Both the position numbers and the translations under genes were made by a program. From contig JXTC01000522.1 in assembly GCA_002914845.1 (NCBI GenBank), positions 99,283-163,282 on the forward strand: DNA of 64,000 bases, written 5' to 3'. Below are positions 31,735 through 43,184 of the stretch, piece after piece. Numbering within the stretch: the stretch's first letter is position 1; the number at the start of each line of letters is the position of its first letter. The DNA comes from Trema orientale. Its lineage: Eukaryota; Streptophyta; Magnoliopsida; Rosales; Cannabaceae. The notes beneath the pieces were generated by a model, which worked only from the letters and a program-made list of their open reading frames with translations, made no database searches and was not told the origin of the DNA.

Positions 31735-34600
31735 TTTTTAAAATAATAATCCAAAATTCGGCCACTTAGCTAAAATGTCATCATATATCCCAATTACGAA
31801 AAAGTCCACCGCCAATCTTTCATTTCTTTTTTATTTTTTATTTTTGGTTTCTTAATGCTTTACATGAACCAGATGAAGCCTTCCTTTTCATACTTTCCCA
31901 TTCTCTTCATTGTTCATATAACGCAGAGTCAAAGCTCAATAAATAAATGTTCTATAAATTAATAACCTTGGTCAAATAATAAAATCTTTTGGTCTTAACT
32001 TAGGTCAATGTACTAAATTAATATTCTCGCTAAATACGTAATATAATAATTTATTTGTAGTTCCTTTGGAGCCCATCAAATATATAAATTAATAATTGAT
32101 TAATTTAAAAGAAATAGCACATAAATATTTACAATATTATTGAGATTTTTCCAGATAACTTCTATTTTCCTAATTTTGTTAATTTTATTATTTTTTAAAA
32201 ATGCATTTAAAGTTGTTTGCATATTATTTGTACTTATATTGAACTCAATCTCATTCCTAACTTTTGTAATGTACACAACACATTTGGTATATAATTTGGA
32301 GTCAATTTATAATGATTTGGATTCTAGAAATAAAACTAATGACTAGCTTTTTTTGAATACCCCTAATAGATGACCTATGGCTAACATTGCAATGAGGTTG
32401 TGGAAGGATATTCCTTCCCTATAATATAAATAAATATAAAAATATTTTAAAATTGTTCCATTTTACATTTAACTCATATCCAGAAAATCATAATTGGTGG
32501 TTAATACTTGTAGAGCAAAATTGAGAGAAAAAAGAAGTACGAAAAGAGGCAACCAAGCCATCGTTGAGAAGATAAAACAAAGACCCTTAATCATTATTTA
32601 TATGATAGATGAAGATCTTTTGTCAAAGTTCATTTTTTTTTTCTCAACGGCAAAAACAAAATTCGAATAGATTTTTAAGATCATGAAAATTTAGAAGAGA
32701 AAGAGATTGAAACAGATATAATTTACACGCTTAATGGGTTGAGTGGTCAAGATTTAAGGTTGGATGTCGCAGAAAAGAGGAGAAGACGACTAGATATGCG
32801 GAGTGGACAAGGGAGAAGAAGATGTGAGATATTACTACTGGTTTGATTTGAATTTTTATATTAAAATAAATGTATTTTTGTCCATCTAAAACATTCATTA
32901 AAGATGAAGTAGAGCTTGCCATTTAATCTAAAACCTAAAAGTTGGATTGTGCCGACTTCATATTCTAGCTATAATTTTTGCCAAATTCTTTAAGAAGCTA
33001 CTTTTTATATGTTTGCCAAATACCATTTGTCCCAAAAATTCTTGAATAATTAATTTTTTTTAAAGGAAATTTTATTTTTTTATGATAAGATTTCAAAAAA
33101 AAAAAAAAGAAAAATCCCAGATTTTAAATTTTTTGAAAAATCCAAAACTATTTAGATATATACTACTTTTAAAAATATTTATAAAATTATCACTTTTCGC
33201 TCATTGATAAAATACTTGAACTAATTAGACTCATTACCTTAGGTAACTTGATTGATTACCTCGAGTACCTTTAAAAAAATTGATTTTAAGGAAAAAAAAA
33301 ATTTCTAAATTTTATTAAAGAGTGGTATTTTTTTAAATAAATCTGAAATTTCTTAAAAATTGCAGCCCTATCCAGGAATTTTTAATTTTTTAGACTATGG
33401 GCCCAGATTTATGTAAAAAGCCTTTTTTTTTAAAATAAACTTTTCAAAAAGTTTTACCAAACTGAGCCATAGCCTTATCCGGACCATTAATAGGGTAACA
33501 CTGTAATGAAAGTACTTTATAAAATAAAATTATAAAGAATTGAACTAGACGTGATTTGAATATCACATAAATTTCGTTAATTATTGAGAAGTCGAATAAC
33601 ATCAAGACAATGTTCATATATTTAATACATCAATCTTAATCTTGAGTAGTTATAGACTCATATTTATAATATTATATTTTTTAACATACTTGTTAATATT
33701 TATTTTAAAATAAACTGAATCACTTGTATCTTGGGAATACAACTAAGATGAATAGCTGGGAATATAACTTACAAATTTGGAATCTATTTCTTCTTGAAGA
33801 AAGTCGTAAAGATGATTCCCTTATGTATTAATTTTAGATTTGAACAATTTGAGTACTTAATTTATAATATATTTATAAATTAATTATTTATTGGAGAATT
33901 AATGGTACACAAGAATAAAGACATAATTAGATAGGTAAATAAATAATTAACCTAGCTCTAATTATAAATTCTCTATGGAGGATTGAACTATATGTAGTAA
34001 TTAAATCAATAGACTGCTTGATGTTAAAATTAATTATGTAATTTCAAAAGTGCAATTCTAGATTAGTGGAGTAATATTAAAATTAATAGATTAGAAAAAT
34101 TAATTAAAGTATTTAATTAATTTTTAAAAATTTATTGGAGCTTAAATTACATAGCTTTAGGTCCCTAGTGCAACCTCTAAATGTCATATTGGATGTTACA
34201 GTATATCTATTATTACACACTTGATAGTATGTCCAGAAAAATTATTTTTCTGATGATATATTATAATTACTGTTTACTATTATTAATTAGTTAATTAATT
34301 AGATATTATGAATATTCTTGTAATTAACAATATAGAAAAGTTCATGTTACTAACAAGAGGCTTATATCCTAACTACAAAGACAGTATCTCTGTAGTTGGT
34401 ACATGACTTTCACATAAAGGATAGGATAATTTTCCAATTAATTTGTATTTAAATTTTAATTTTAAAATAGAAAATTATAGAGATAATTTAGGAAAATATA
34501 ATATTAGTAAATTAACTAAATCAACCCTTAGGAAAAGGTGTTACATATTAGGATATTTACCCTAAAAAGCAGATTTCCAATTACACCCTTTGAGTATAAA
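31735..34600. other. AT-rich spacer, nothing recognised
   Basis: About 75-80% A+T by eye with several homopolymer runs (33098-33112, 33292-33302). I see no credible exon, element end or RNA gene. The short open frames at 32140 and 32731 are AT-composition artefacts. Confidence 0.4.
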
Positions 34601-36130
34601 CAACTTTCTCTTATATGCAATTATGATATTTGCTAGATTAAACTATCTTAGTTGAATAGTTTATTTATCTGAAAAAGATTCCATGACTTTGTTTGTGTAT
34701 AAAGAAACAAACATGATTAAGTATTAATTATGGGGAGACTTGTTTCTTTATCTAAGTCTAAATGAATTAGTTCACAATCTGTAAATAAAGATGGAATACT
34801 TTATTTACTATAGGTTGTGGTGTTTTTCTATCTCAACGGGAATGATGTGTCTCAAATCATTGAAGTGTCTGACTTCTGATAAAAACACCAATACAACATA
34901 AATAAGTTATGTGTATTGAATTGGACCAGGCAATATAAAGAATTGGAGTGCCGTAACTCAATTCTTATATTACTACAAACTAGCTCTTAGTATATAGATC
35001 TTAATCCTTGATATCTATTGGACTCACTTTTATGGGTTGTAGCCTTTTAATTTGTTAAAAGACTAACCTCTATGAAATTAGAGGTGAACTCTGGCATATT
35101 GGAGGCTATGGCTTATGAATTGATGGGAACACCAAATTGTTAAGGACACTATACATTAATGCCACTTTAGGTTCTTTCAAGATTCATGGAATAATTAAAT
35201 CTAAGATCTTAGTATTTACTTTGTGAATTGGTTGATAATTTTGTCTAAATGGCCATTGAGAACAAAATTATCGACAATATTATTCCTTGATAGAAAGATG
35301 GAAACTTAAAGGTAAATAGGTGTTGGAGGGGTATAACGGTAATTTCACCTATCCAACTATGGCATTGTATAGGGATTCTATGTGTGGTATAGAATACGCT
35401 AGATGGATCGATTAATCAAGGCTAGTTGATTAAATCTCTATAAAAGGCATGACATTTAATCTAAGAGTACAGTATTGGGCCTTTAGTAGAGTGTCCCCTT
35501 TACTAATAATATTTATATAAATACCATAATAAGAATTATTATGAATTTATCATATTATTGGAGCTTAGATTACATGGATCCATTAGGTCCCTTGTCTAAC
35601 TCAATAAAGCTCATTAATTGGTTGGTATTTGTGAAATTAGTTTCATGAAACTGTGTAAAATAATGATTCTACACAGAAGTTGGTATTTTTATAAATAAGT
35701 TACATGAGTTGGACATATTTATAAAAATACACCCAAAGCCCAAATTGGAGAACAAGCCTAATCCTAGTTGGACTAGGGTTAGTAGTTTTTGGCCTTATAT
35801 ATATAAGATATATAAGAGAAAAAACTGTACAGTAACACTAGTGTGCTACACGAAAAACAGAGGGAAAGGGAGACAGAAAAATCGGCCACCCTAGGCTAAG
35901 TGAGAGAGAAAAAGTTTCCTACTATCTCACGGTCTCATCTCACGTCCCAGTGTTCCAAAAGATCAAGAAGGTGTTCTTGATCGTTCTCCAATGAAGGATT
36001 CAACTTGGTGCCCACTCACTTAATCAACGAAGAGCAAGAGCATAGACAAGAAGATCTAGGGTTGGAGGTTTGATCACCATCAACAAGGAGATCAAGAAGG
36101 AGCACACTACAAGAGGTAAACCCTAATCCC
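34600..36130. repeat. LTR-like repeat left of gap 1
   Basis: Shares ordered phrases with 36630-37640: gatggaatacttta, a gtgtcgtaactca box (here gtgccgtaactca), ggtaatttcacc, ggcattg(t/c)at and an atgacattta...aacagt(t/a)..tattggg box. It ends with a TATA-like run (ttatatatataagatata at 35794) and a leader-like CA/GA-rich stretch before the gap. This is the organisation of an LTR and leader of a retroelement, but the superfamily is not assigned. Confidence 0.45.
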
Positions 36131-36451
36131 NNNNNNNNNNNNNNNNNNNNNNNNNNNNNNNNNNNNNNNNNNNNNNNNNNNNNNNNNNNNNNNNNNNNNN
36201 NNNNNNNNNNNNNNNNNNNNNNNNNNNNNNNNNNNNNNNNNNNNNNNNNNNNNNNNNNNNNNNNNNNNNNNNNNNNNNNNNNNNNNNNNNNNNNNNNNNN
36301 NNNNNNNNNNNNNNNNNNNNNNNNNNNNNNNNNNNNNNNNNNNNNNNNNNNNNNNNNNNNNNNNNNNNNNNNNNNNNNNNNNNNNNNNNNNNNNNNNNNN
36401 NNNNNNNNNNNNNNNNNNNNNNNNNNNNNNNNNNNNNNNNNNNNNNNNNNN
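36131..36451. other. assembly gap 1
   Basis: Run of 321 N. Confidence 1.
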
Positions 36452-36489
36452 ACTTTTGTACTAACCTACATTCTTATCTAACTACTTTC

Positions 36490-39370
36490 TGTAAAACCCC
36501 AAATATTTTGTAATAATTTAATTATTATAAGTGGTAGGACCCACCACTTTAATTATTAATGAGGAATATGTCTTCTTCCTCTCCTTACCCGACACATTCT
36601 TCTTCTTTTTCTTCCACTTCCTTATTTCTGTTGGAATAATATCCTATAAAATAGTTTATTATTTTTGATATTATAAATAATGTTTATCAGATTATTTGTT
36701 ATCTATTTGTTATTAATAAATTCATGTCATGAATTTCTATTTCATTTATGTCCCATTAATATACATGTGATGTCTATATTTATCTTATACAAAATATCTA
36801 AAAAATTCTAAGACATAATGAGTAATAAAGAATTATTCGTATGATGAGTTCATATATGGGAGATATTATATTCTTTATTTCATTATGTCTACATTAAATT
36901 ATTTGCATTCTGCATTTTGAAGATGGAATACTTTACTATGCCATAGAATGTAATTTTGTCTATCTGATTAATGAAGTCTCCAATTATCGAAGTGAGTTTT
37001 TGGATAGAAACACTAGTGTGTTATAAGAAAGTTATAACAACATCGAATAGATTTGAATGGATTAGAACACTTGAGGTTAAGTGTCGTAACTCAAATTTCT
37101 AAATTCATTAATCTAGCATTATTGTAGAAACCTTAATCCTAGTGATTAACGAACTTATTTTCATATGTTTTATCCTTTTGAGTTGCTAAAGGACTAGTTC
37201 TGATTTATGGTTCAAACTTCGGTATCATGGAAGATAAGATATATAAAATATGTAGAATGTTCTTCATGATGGATGCCATGCATATAATGTCACTTTGAGT
37301 TTTTTTAAGTACTTGGATAATATAAACTGGGGTCTTAGTATTCACTATGTGAATTTGACTGTATTGGTATAAGCAAATATAAACACCATAGTCAACTATT
37401 ATCTATTAGATGAAAAATGGTAACTAAATGGTAAATATATATTAGTGGGGTAATACGATAATTTCACCCTACTAATACGGCATTGCATTGGGGGTACCTC
37501 TTCATGTATAATATATGCTAAATAGATCGAGCTAATTTGTTGCTAATAAGCTTCATAGAAAATATATGACATTTAGTATAACAGTTCAATATTAGGGCTA
37601 TAGTGGTGTGCCCAATATTAGAAGTTGATATTATAGAAATTTCTAGAATGGATTTGGTATGAAGAATTATGAGAAAGTGAGATTGTCATATTTGAAATCA
37701 GAACTTGGATTTGAGCTATTTCGATTGAAAAGTTGGTATATTTTCAGTTATGTTCTAGAAGTTGGTATTTGTAAAATTATTTTCTGAAAATGGTTTTTTT
37801 TGCAATCTGACCAATATGGGCCGTAAGTTTGGTATGAAAGTAGGTCTCAGGCCAAGTTTGGAAATGTGGTATTTGTATAAATATTACTGAAAAATTGGTA
37901 TTTTTATAGTTATTTTGTATGGGTATTTGCAAAAATACTTTATGAAAAGTAGTATTTTTGTAACTTTCAGAATTTAGGGCTCGTTTAAGGCTCGGGATCT
38001 TGAAACGAAATTTAGACTTCAAATTTGGATTTAGTGAGGTCGAGAGACGAGTTATGATATATAGCATTGATATGTTTCAAAATGGCACGAATTTCGAGAC
38101 ACATGGCTCGTGAATAGTCTTGTTTTGCATGACATATGACGAGTTACGATCTGGAAACCAAATTAGTCAAATTATATGTCTAACCTATCTATTTTGAATG
38201 CTAGGAATTTAGTGGTAAGATCTATTTTTCCAAGTGTGGCTCTGTTGGGAAAGTAACTTCCTCAAGCAAGTGAATTTGAATTCTAATTCGACCATTGGGC
38301 TACCAAATGACACACGGGAATTACCACGAGCCTTGATAACACATAATTGTTACTCAATAGAGGTAGGGATTAGATTACTTGATTTTACAATAGTTTTTAT
38401 TATGAATTTATTTATTTGATCAAATATAGAATTATGTGAAATAATTTGTGAAAACATGTTTATGAATTATTTTAGAAAATAGATTGATATTGAATTGCCT
38501 GGGAATCCTGTTTGATACTGTTTTATGTAGGAACTGAATTTTGTAAATTTTGGTGAAGATTCATTTATGGAAAAATTGATGAGTTCAAAAAATTGGTTTT
38601 AAAAGTGAATATGGTTTGATTAAATACCACTGTATGGTTATTTGTGACTTTATTGAAAATAGTACATCACCTCATTCATGGCTTTCATATTGAATTGCAT
38701 TCCATACTCATCTCACGCAGTCGACGGAATCACGATGTTATAATAAGATCACTGGAATCACGGTGTTTCAATAAAAAACTGGAAAATAAAAGAAAAAAGA
38801 AAAATAAAGAAAACTCACAGTCATCAATCAGATGGCTGGAAAAAACTCATGGTCATCAAATAGATAGCTGGAACTCATGTGTGTCATAAACATTAGATAT
38901 TAAAGAATTAAGTGGTATTCAGTGCACCTGTGAATAACTTGAATATGTATGTACTAGTTTTGAGAATGAATTTAACAAAGGTTTGGAATTTTGTGAACCT
39001 TTGAAAAATGATTTAATAAGTAGATTTCGGAAATAAAAGTCTTGGAATAATTTATTAATAATCCAGGAATTTGAAATGAGCATATCATGTATTAATAAAA
39101 ACTTGTAATCGAATCTCCACTAAGCATTCACGCGCTCACCCCTTACTTTTCTCCCTCCTCAAGTTTAATTGCAGCATTAGACAATCGATTGGTTAATATT
39201 CATATTCTAGCGATTCTTCTAGCTCATATCACTTTGGCGATTGGTATTTTTCCAGTCTTCTTCTATTTATTTAGCCATTGAAAGAGAACCGCACTTCGCG
39301 TGGTGTCCGGTGCGATGGGCTCATGTCACTACCCGATTAGAGACTTTTGTCAAGCTGCCACCTCAAATTA
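36490..39370 (+). mobile_element. long Del/Tekay-like gypsy LTR (fossil)
   Basis: Begins tgtaaaaccccaaatatttt. The interior has features I associate with chromovirus (Del/Tekay) LTRs: (a) ggtagggattagattacttgatttta at about 38361, (b) a cluster of ggaatcacg/ctggaactca words at 38720-38880, and (c) cattcacgcgctcacccctta at 39126. No coding region is attached, so it is a solo or partial LTR. The 36630-37640 interior is itself related to the repeat at 34600-36130, suggesting nesting. The 3' limit and target duplication were not found, so the end is approximate. Confidence 0.6.
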
Positions 39371-40259
39371 GATGCATGCCTGTCCTTCCTTTCACATGAC
39401 ACCTATAATGCAAAGGTGTCAAAAGGGCAATGTCTCTGCTCATGTAAAAAGCGGCTCTGCCTTGAATTTGTACACCTATATATAGGCTTGTTTTTGTAAC
39501 TTTTTTGGGACTAAATAATACCACTAACTCTTTCTCTCTCTTACTTTTTTGGGACTAAGTAGCAACACCAACTCTTTCTCTCTCTTACTTTTCCCTTCAT
39601 GTCCCATCAGCTTTTTCTTTCTCTTATATTTATTTTTACTCCTCGACACTAATTCCCATAAGAGCTACTTGCATACTTTTCAAAAAAACCATATGTATAT
39701 ACTTAATACTCATTTATATATATTATTACTTTTCTCGTCTATGCATAATATTCATATATATATATCTTCCTGCTAATACATATACTTATAATAATTATTA
39801 TTATTTTATCAGGTTTTGGAATGCTAAGCTACTCACTCGATTATTTTTTCTTGCTCTAAATATTTGCATGGTGCTAACTAACTAACTATATATTATACTG
39901 ACAAATTACTAACATTTAAATTCCGCACTTTAAGTAATCAAACCCATGAGGAAGAGTTGTTTAGCAAGTTGAGTTGTTTAATGCGACCCTTATTTGCTAT
40001 AGCCATGTTATTTTTAATATGTTAAATATCTGCAGATCTGTGATTCTGAATTGTTTAGCAAGGTGAGTTATTTAATGGGACTCTTGTTTGTAACCATTCA
40101 TGATAAATTCAACAACTTTTATATTCTTGTCATTTAAATTTCAGTATACTAATCTAAATAACTGAATACTCTTAACTACCTAATATATGGAGCTGAACTA
40201 CCACCCATAAGCTTATTATTTAATTCATCGTTATTTATGCTTAATTAATCTCTTGCATG
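39371..40259. other. spacer with 44 bp tandem pair
   Basis: Contains a 44 bp direct tandem repeat (39500-39543, 39544-39587; unit starts cttttttgggactaa and ends in ctctctctta) and AT-rich DNA with two tttagcaag-ttgagttgttta-like phrases at 39960 and 40052. It may include the end of the preceding LTR. No gene. Confidence 0.5.
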
Positions 40260-42110
40260 AAAAGCACCCCTGAGCAACATGTATGTTGTGTGTAAGATAA
40301 TGTAGTGTGAGTGTGTGTGAGCAATCGTACGCAATCGCACACGTGAATGAATGAGTGTGTGGGTGATGTGTGTGTGGTTGTTTGTGGGAGAAAGACTGTT
40401 ATTGTGTATGTGTAAGTGAGAGAAAGAGTGTCATTCACATATTTGTGTATGAGCAAGTGCTGATGTGAGTGTGTTTGTGAAAGTGAATAAGTTAGCGAGT
40501 GAATATTTATTTTGGTATGAATTAATATGTTAGTGTATGATTTGGGAATGAGTCATGTATGAATGAATGAATAAATATTTTTTTTTTCTGTGTTGTCATA
40601 AGTGATTCATGAGTGTGTGGCATGAGTGTATTGGTATGTGTTAATGAGAGTCTTGTAAATGTGCAAGTGACTATCTATAAGTGTTAGTGTGCATGAGTGA
40701 ATGTGTTAGTGAGTTAGTGAGCTTTATGTTTAAATTAGTGAGTGAGTTTTGTGTGTAAGCGTGAGCTAGTTATCAAGAAAGTATTATGTATGTGTGTATA
40801 TGCATATGCTATTTATAGAGTAAATGTGTGGGAGTGTGAGCACGCATGTGTGTGAGTGCAACTGAAGGAAGGTAAGTGTTGTGGTTATTAAGTGAGTGAT
40901 GTGTGTGTACGTTGTGTGGGCATGTACTAGTAATAGAGTAAATGGTGTGTGTGTGTGGGGGGTGGGGGGGTGGGGGGGATGGGGGCATTTGCTAGTTATT
41001 GAGTTAATGATTATTGTGTAGGTGAGTGTGTTTGCTTGCACGAGTAAGTTTGTGTTTGTCATTCAGTGAGTGGATTAGCGAGTTATGTATAAATTTGATG
41101 AGTGATTGAGTGTGGGTGAGTGTCTTTGTGTTATTAAGTGGCTGTTTGTGCTTGCATAAGTTTGTGTTTGTCATTCAGTGAGTGGATTAGCGAGTTATGT
41201 ATAAATTTGATGAGTGATTGAGTATGGGTGAGTGTCTTTATGTTAGTAAGTGGTTGTTTGTGCTTGCATAAGTTTGTGTTTTTCATTGAGTGAGTAGGTT
41301 TGTATGTTGTGTGTAAATTTAATGAGTTTTTGAATGCAAGTAAGTGTCTTTATGTTTGTGAGTGCAAGAGTGTGTGTGTGTTTATATGACCAAGTCAGCA
41401 AATAATCGTCAGTATGGGCGAGATAGTGAAAGAGTGTTATACGGGCTTATGTATAGGTGAGAACTGAGTGAGTATAAGTCTGTGTACGTGAGAGTGAGTG
41501 GGTGCGTATTTGTGGATGTGAGTAAAGGTGTGGTATTTGTTTGAGAGAGTTTGTGAGGTATTTGTTTAAGTGAGTTTGTGTGTATTTATTTGAGTGAGCT
41601 TGGGTGTTCGTATGACTGATGGATTGAGTGAGTTTGTACGTTTGTATGATCAAGCGATGTGAATTTGTGTGCTTTGAGTGATTAAATATTGTGTGTTTCA
41701 TGTTCGTGCTGCTTGTGCATGTTTTAAGTGAGTGAGTGATGTGTGTACGTGTTTTTTGTGTTAAAAAGTGACCAAGTGTTTAGTATATGAGAGATATACT
41801 AGTGTGATTAGGTTTGTGTAAATGTTCTGATTGTGCGTAAATGTTTCTAAGTGAGTTTTTGTAAGTGGGACGATGCGGGTGTATGAATGCATGTTTGTTT
41901 GAGCGAGTTTATGCTTGATAGAGTGACAAGGTGTGCGTGTGTGTTGTGCATGTGAAAAAATATTATGGAGTGAGTAAGGTGTTTATGTGAGCAATGTTTG
42001 TTTGTGTTGGGTGAGCAATGTTTGTTTATGTTTGTGCGAGTAATATTTGTTTTAAGTGAATGAATATTATGCGTTTGTGAGAGATTGATGTGAGTGTATT
42101 TTCAGGATAT
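40260..42110. repeat. TG-rich diverged minisatellite, array 2
   Basis: A 1.8 kb unit of tgtg/tgag/tgaatg words. Its head (40290-40880) and tail (41763-42090) match array 1 (6581-7462), where they occur in the opposite order. A G-run region (ggggggtggggggg) lies at about 40958-40980. Open frames on the minus strand are His/Thr-rich artefacts. Confidence 0.85.
41045..41380. repeat. 112 bp tandem triplet within array 2
   Basis: Three direct units starting taagtttgtgttt at 41045, 41157 and 41269, period exactly 112. The first two are nearly identical (tcattcagtgagtggattag); the third has diverged. Confidence 0.9.
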
Positions 42111-42602
42111 CAAAGTATTCTGTCACACCCACTCTTTTCCATATTTTAGTTAAGTAATTTTTATTAATAGAAATGAAAATGCAAAATAAATTTTTAAAAA
42201 ACTCATAATTTACAAAAAAAGTAATTAACTCAAAGAATATATATATGTGTATATATGAAAATATCATGTGATTTACAATGTATTAAATAATTTTTAAAGC
42301 ATAAATTATGTGATTTAGCATGCATTAAATATCATGTATCATATAATAATAGATAAAAATATAAATAATTATTATAGATGATGGTATATATCATAATATA
42401 TAATAATTACCTAGATATTACATACTTCGATAAGCTAACTAAACTCTTAGCCCCATCTTAGAGTAAAAAATCTCATGAAAATATCATCTAAAATATAAAA
42501 ACTAAAAATATACATCAAAAAATAAATAAATAAAACAAGACTAAAAACATATATTTTCATGGATAAATAAAAATTAATTTTTCCAAATTTACTAATAAGG
42601 CA
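42111..42602. other. AT-rich spacer
   Basis: Begins tgtcacacccactc, a phrase typical of gypsy LTR ends, but no second end was found. The stretch 42480-42602 is an AT-rich relative of 51085-51240. No gene. Confidence 0.4.
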
Positions 42603-42611
42603 TAAATATTA

Positions 42612-42775
42612 AGAGTAATCCTATGGACAAACTTATATGCAATAATGATATGTTTTTTAACCACCCATCTTATTTTAAAATGGGACCAAACCATGTACAA
42701 AATGGATTAAAAAACTATGTCAAACTATTGTGTATGAATTTTGTGTGTAAATTATATGTCCTCCTAGCATTATTC
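42612..42775. mobile_element. MITE X1, founder-like copy
   Basis: 164 bp, with inverted ends agagtaatcctatgg on the left and, reverse-complemented, agaataatgctaggagg on the right. It is flanked by a perfect 9 bp repeat, taaatatta, at 42603-42611 and 42776-42784. A 9 bp duplication suits a Mutator-like MITE. Of the six copies, only this one keeps the duplication on both sides. Confidence 0.85.
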
Positions 42776-42948
42776 TAAATATTAGATATGTCCAATCATA
42801 AATAAAACAATAAGTCAAAAGTCTGAAACATGAGATATTTCATATTACTGACAGTATAATAAAGGTCATAAATATAAAACGCAATAAATTATATTCACGA
42901 CATTTAACTTAGTGAGCACATGTATGATTAATCTAAATAAACAGAATT

Positions 42949-42986
<38 letters not shown>

Positions 42987-42992
<6 letters not shown>

Positions 42993-43151
42993 ATCCTATG
43001 GATACAAACTTACATGCAATAATGGCGTGTTTTTTAACCACCTATCTTTTTTTAAATGGGACCAAATCATGTATATAATTGATTAAAAAGCTATGTCAAA
43101 TTATTGTGTATGATTTTTGTGCGTAAATTAAGTATCCATCTAGCATTATTC
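42987..43151. mobile_element. MITE X2
   Basis: Same element as X1 (caattattgtgtatgatttt-type core). The left flank is (GA)n and not the target duplication; the right flank keeps taaatatta, so it spread by tandem duplication and not by fresh insertion. Confidence 0.85.
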
Positions 43152-43184
43152 TAAATATTAGATATGTCTAACCATAAATCAAAC

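Noticed and set aside
40241-41701. His/Thr-rich minus-strand open frames, and the similar one at 6670-6930
   Set aside because: Direct translation of diverged TG/TGAG repeats; no domain, no start context, frame tied to repeat period.
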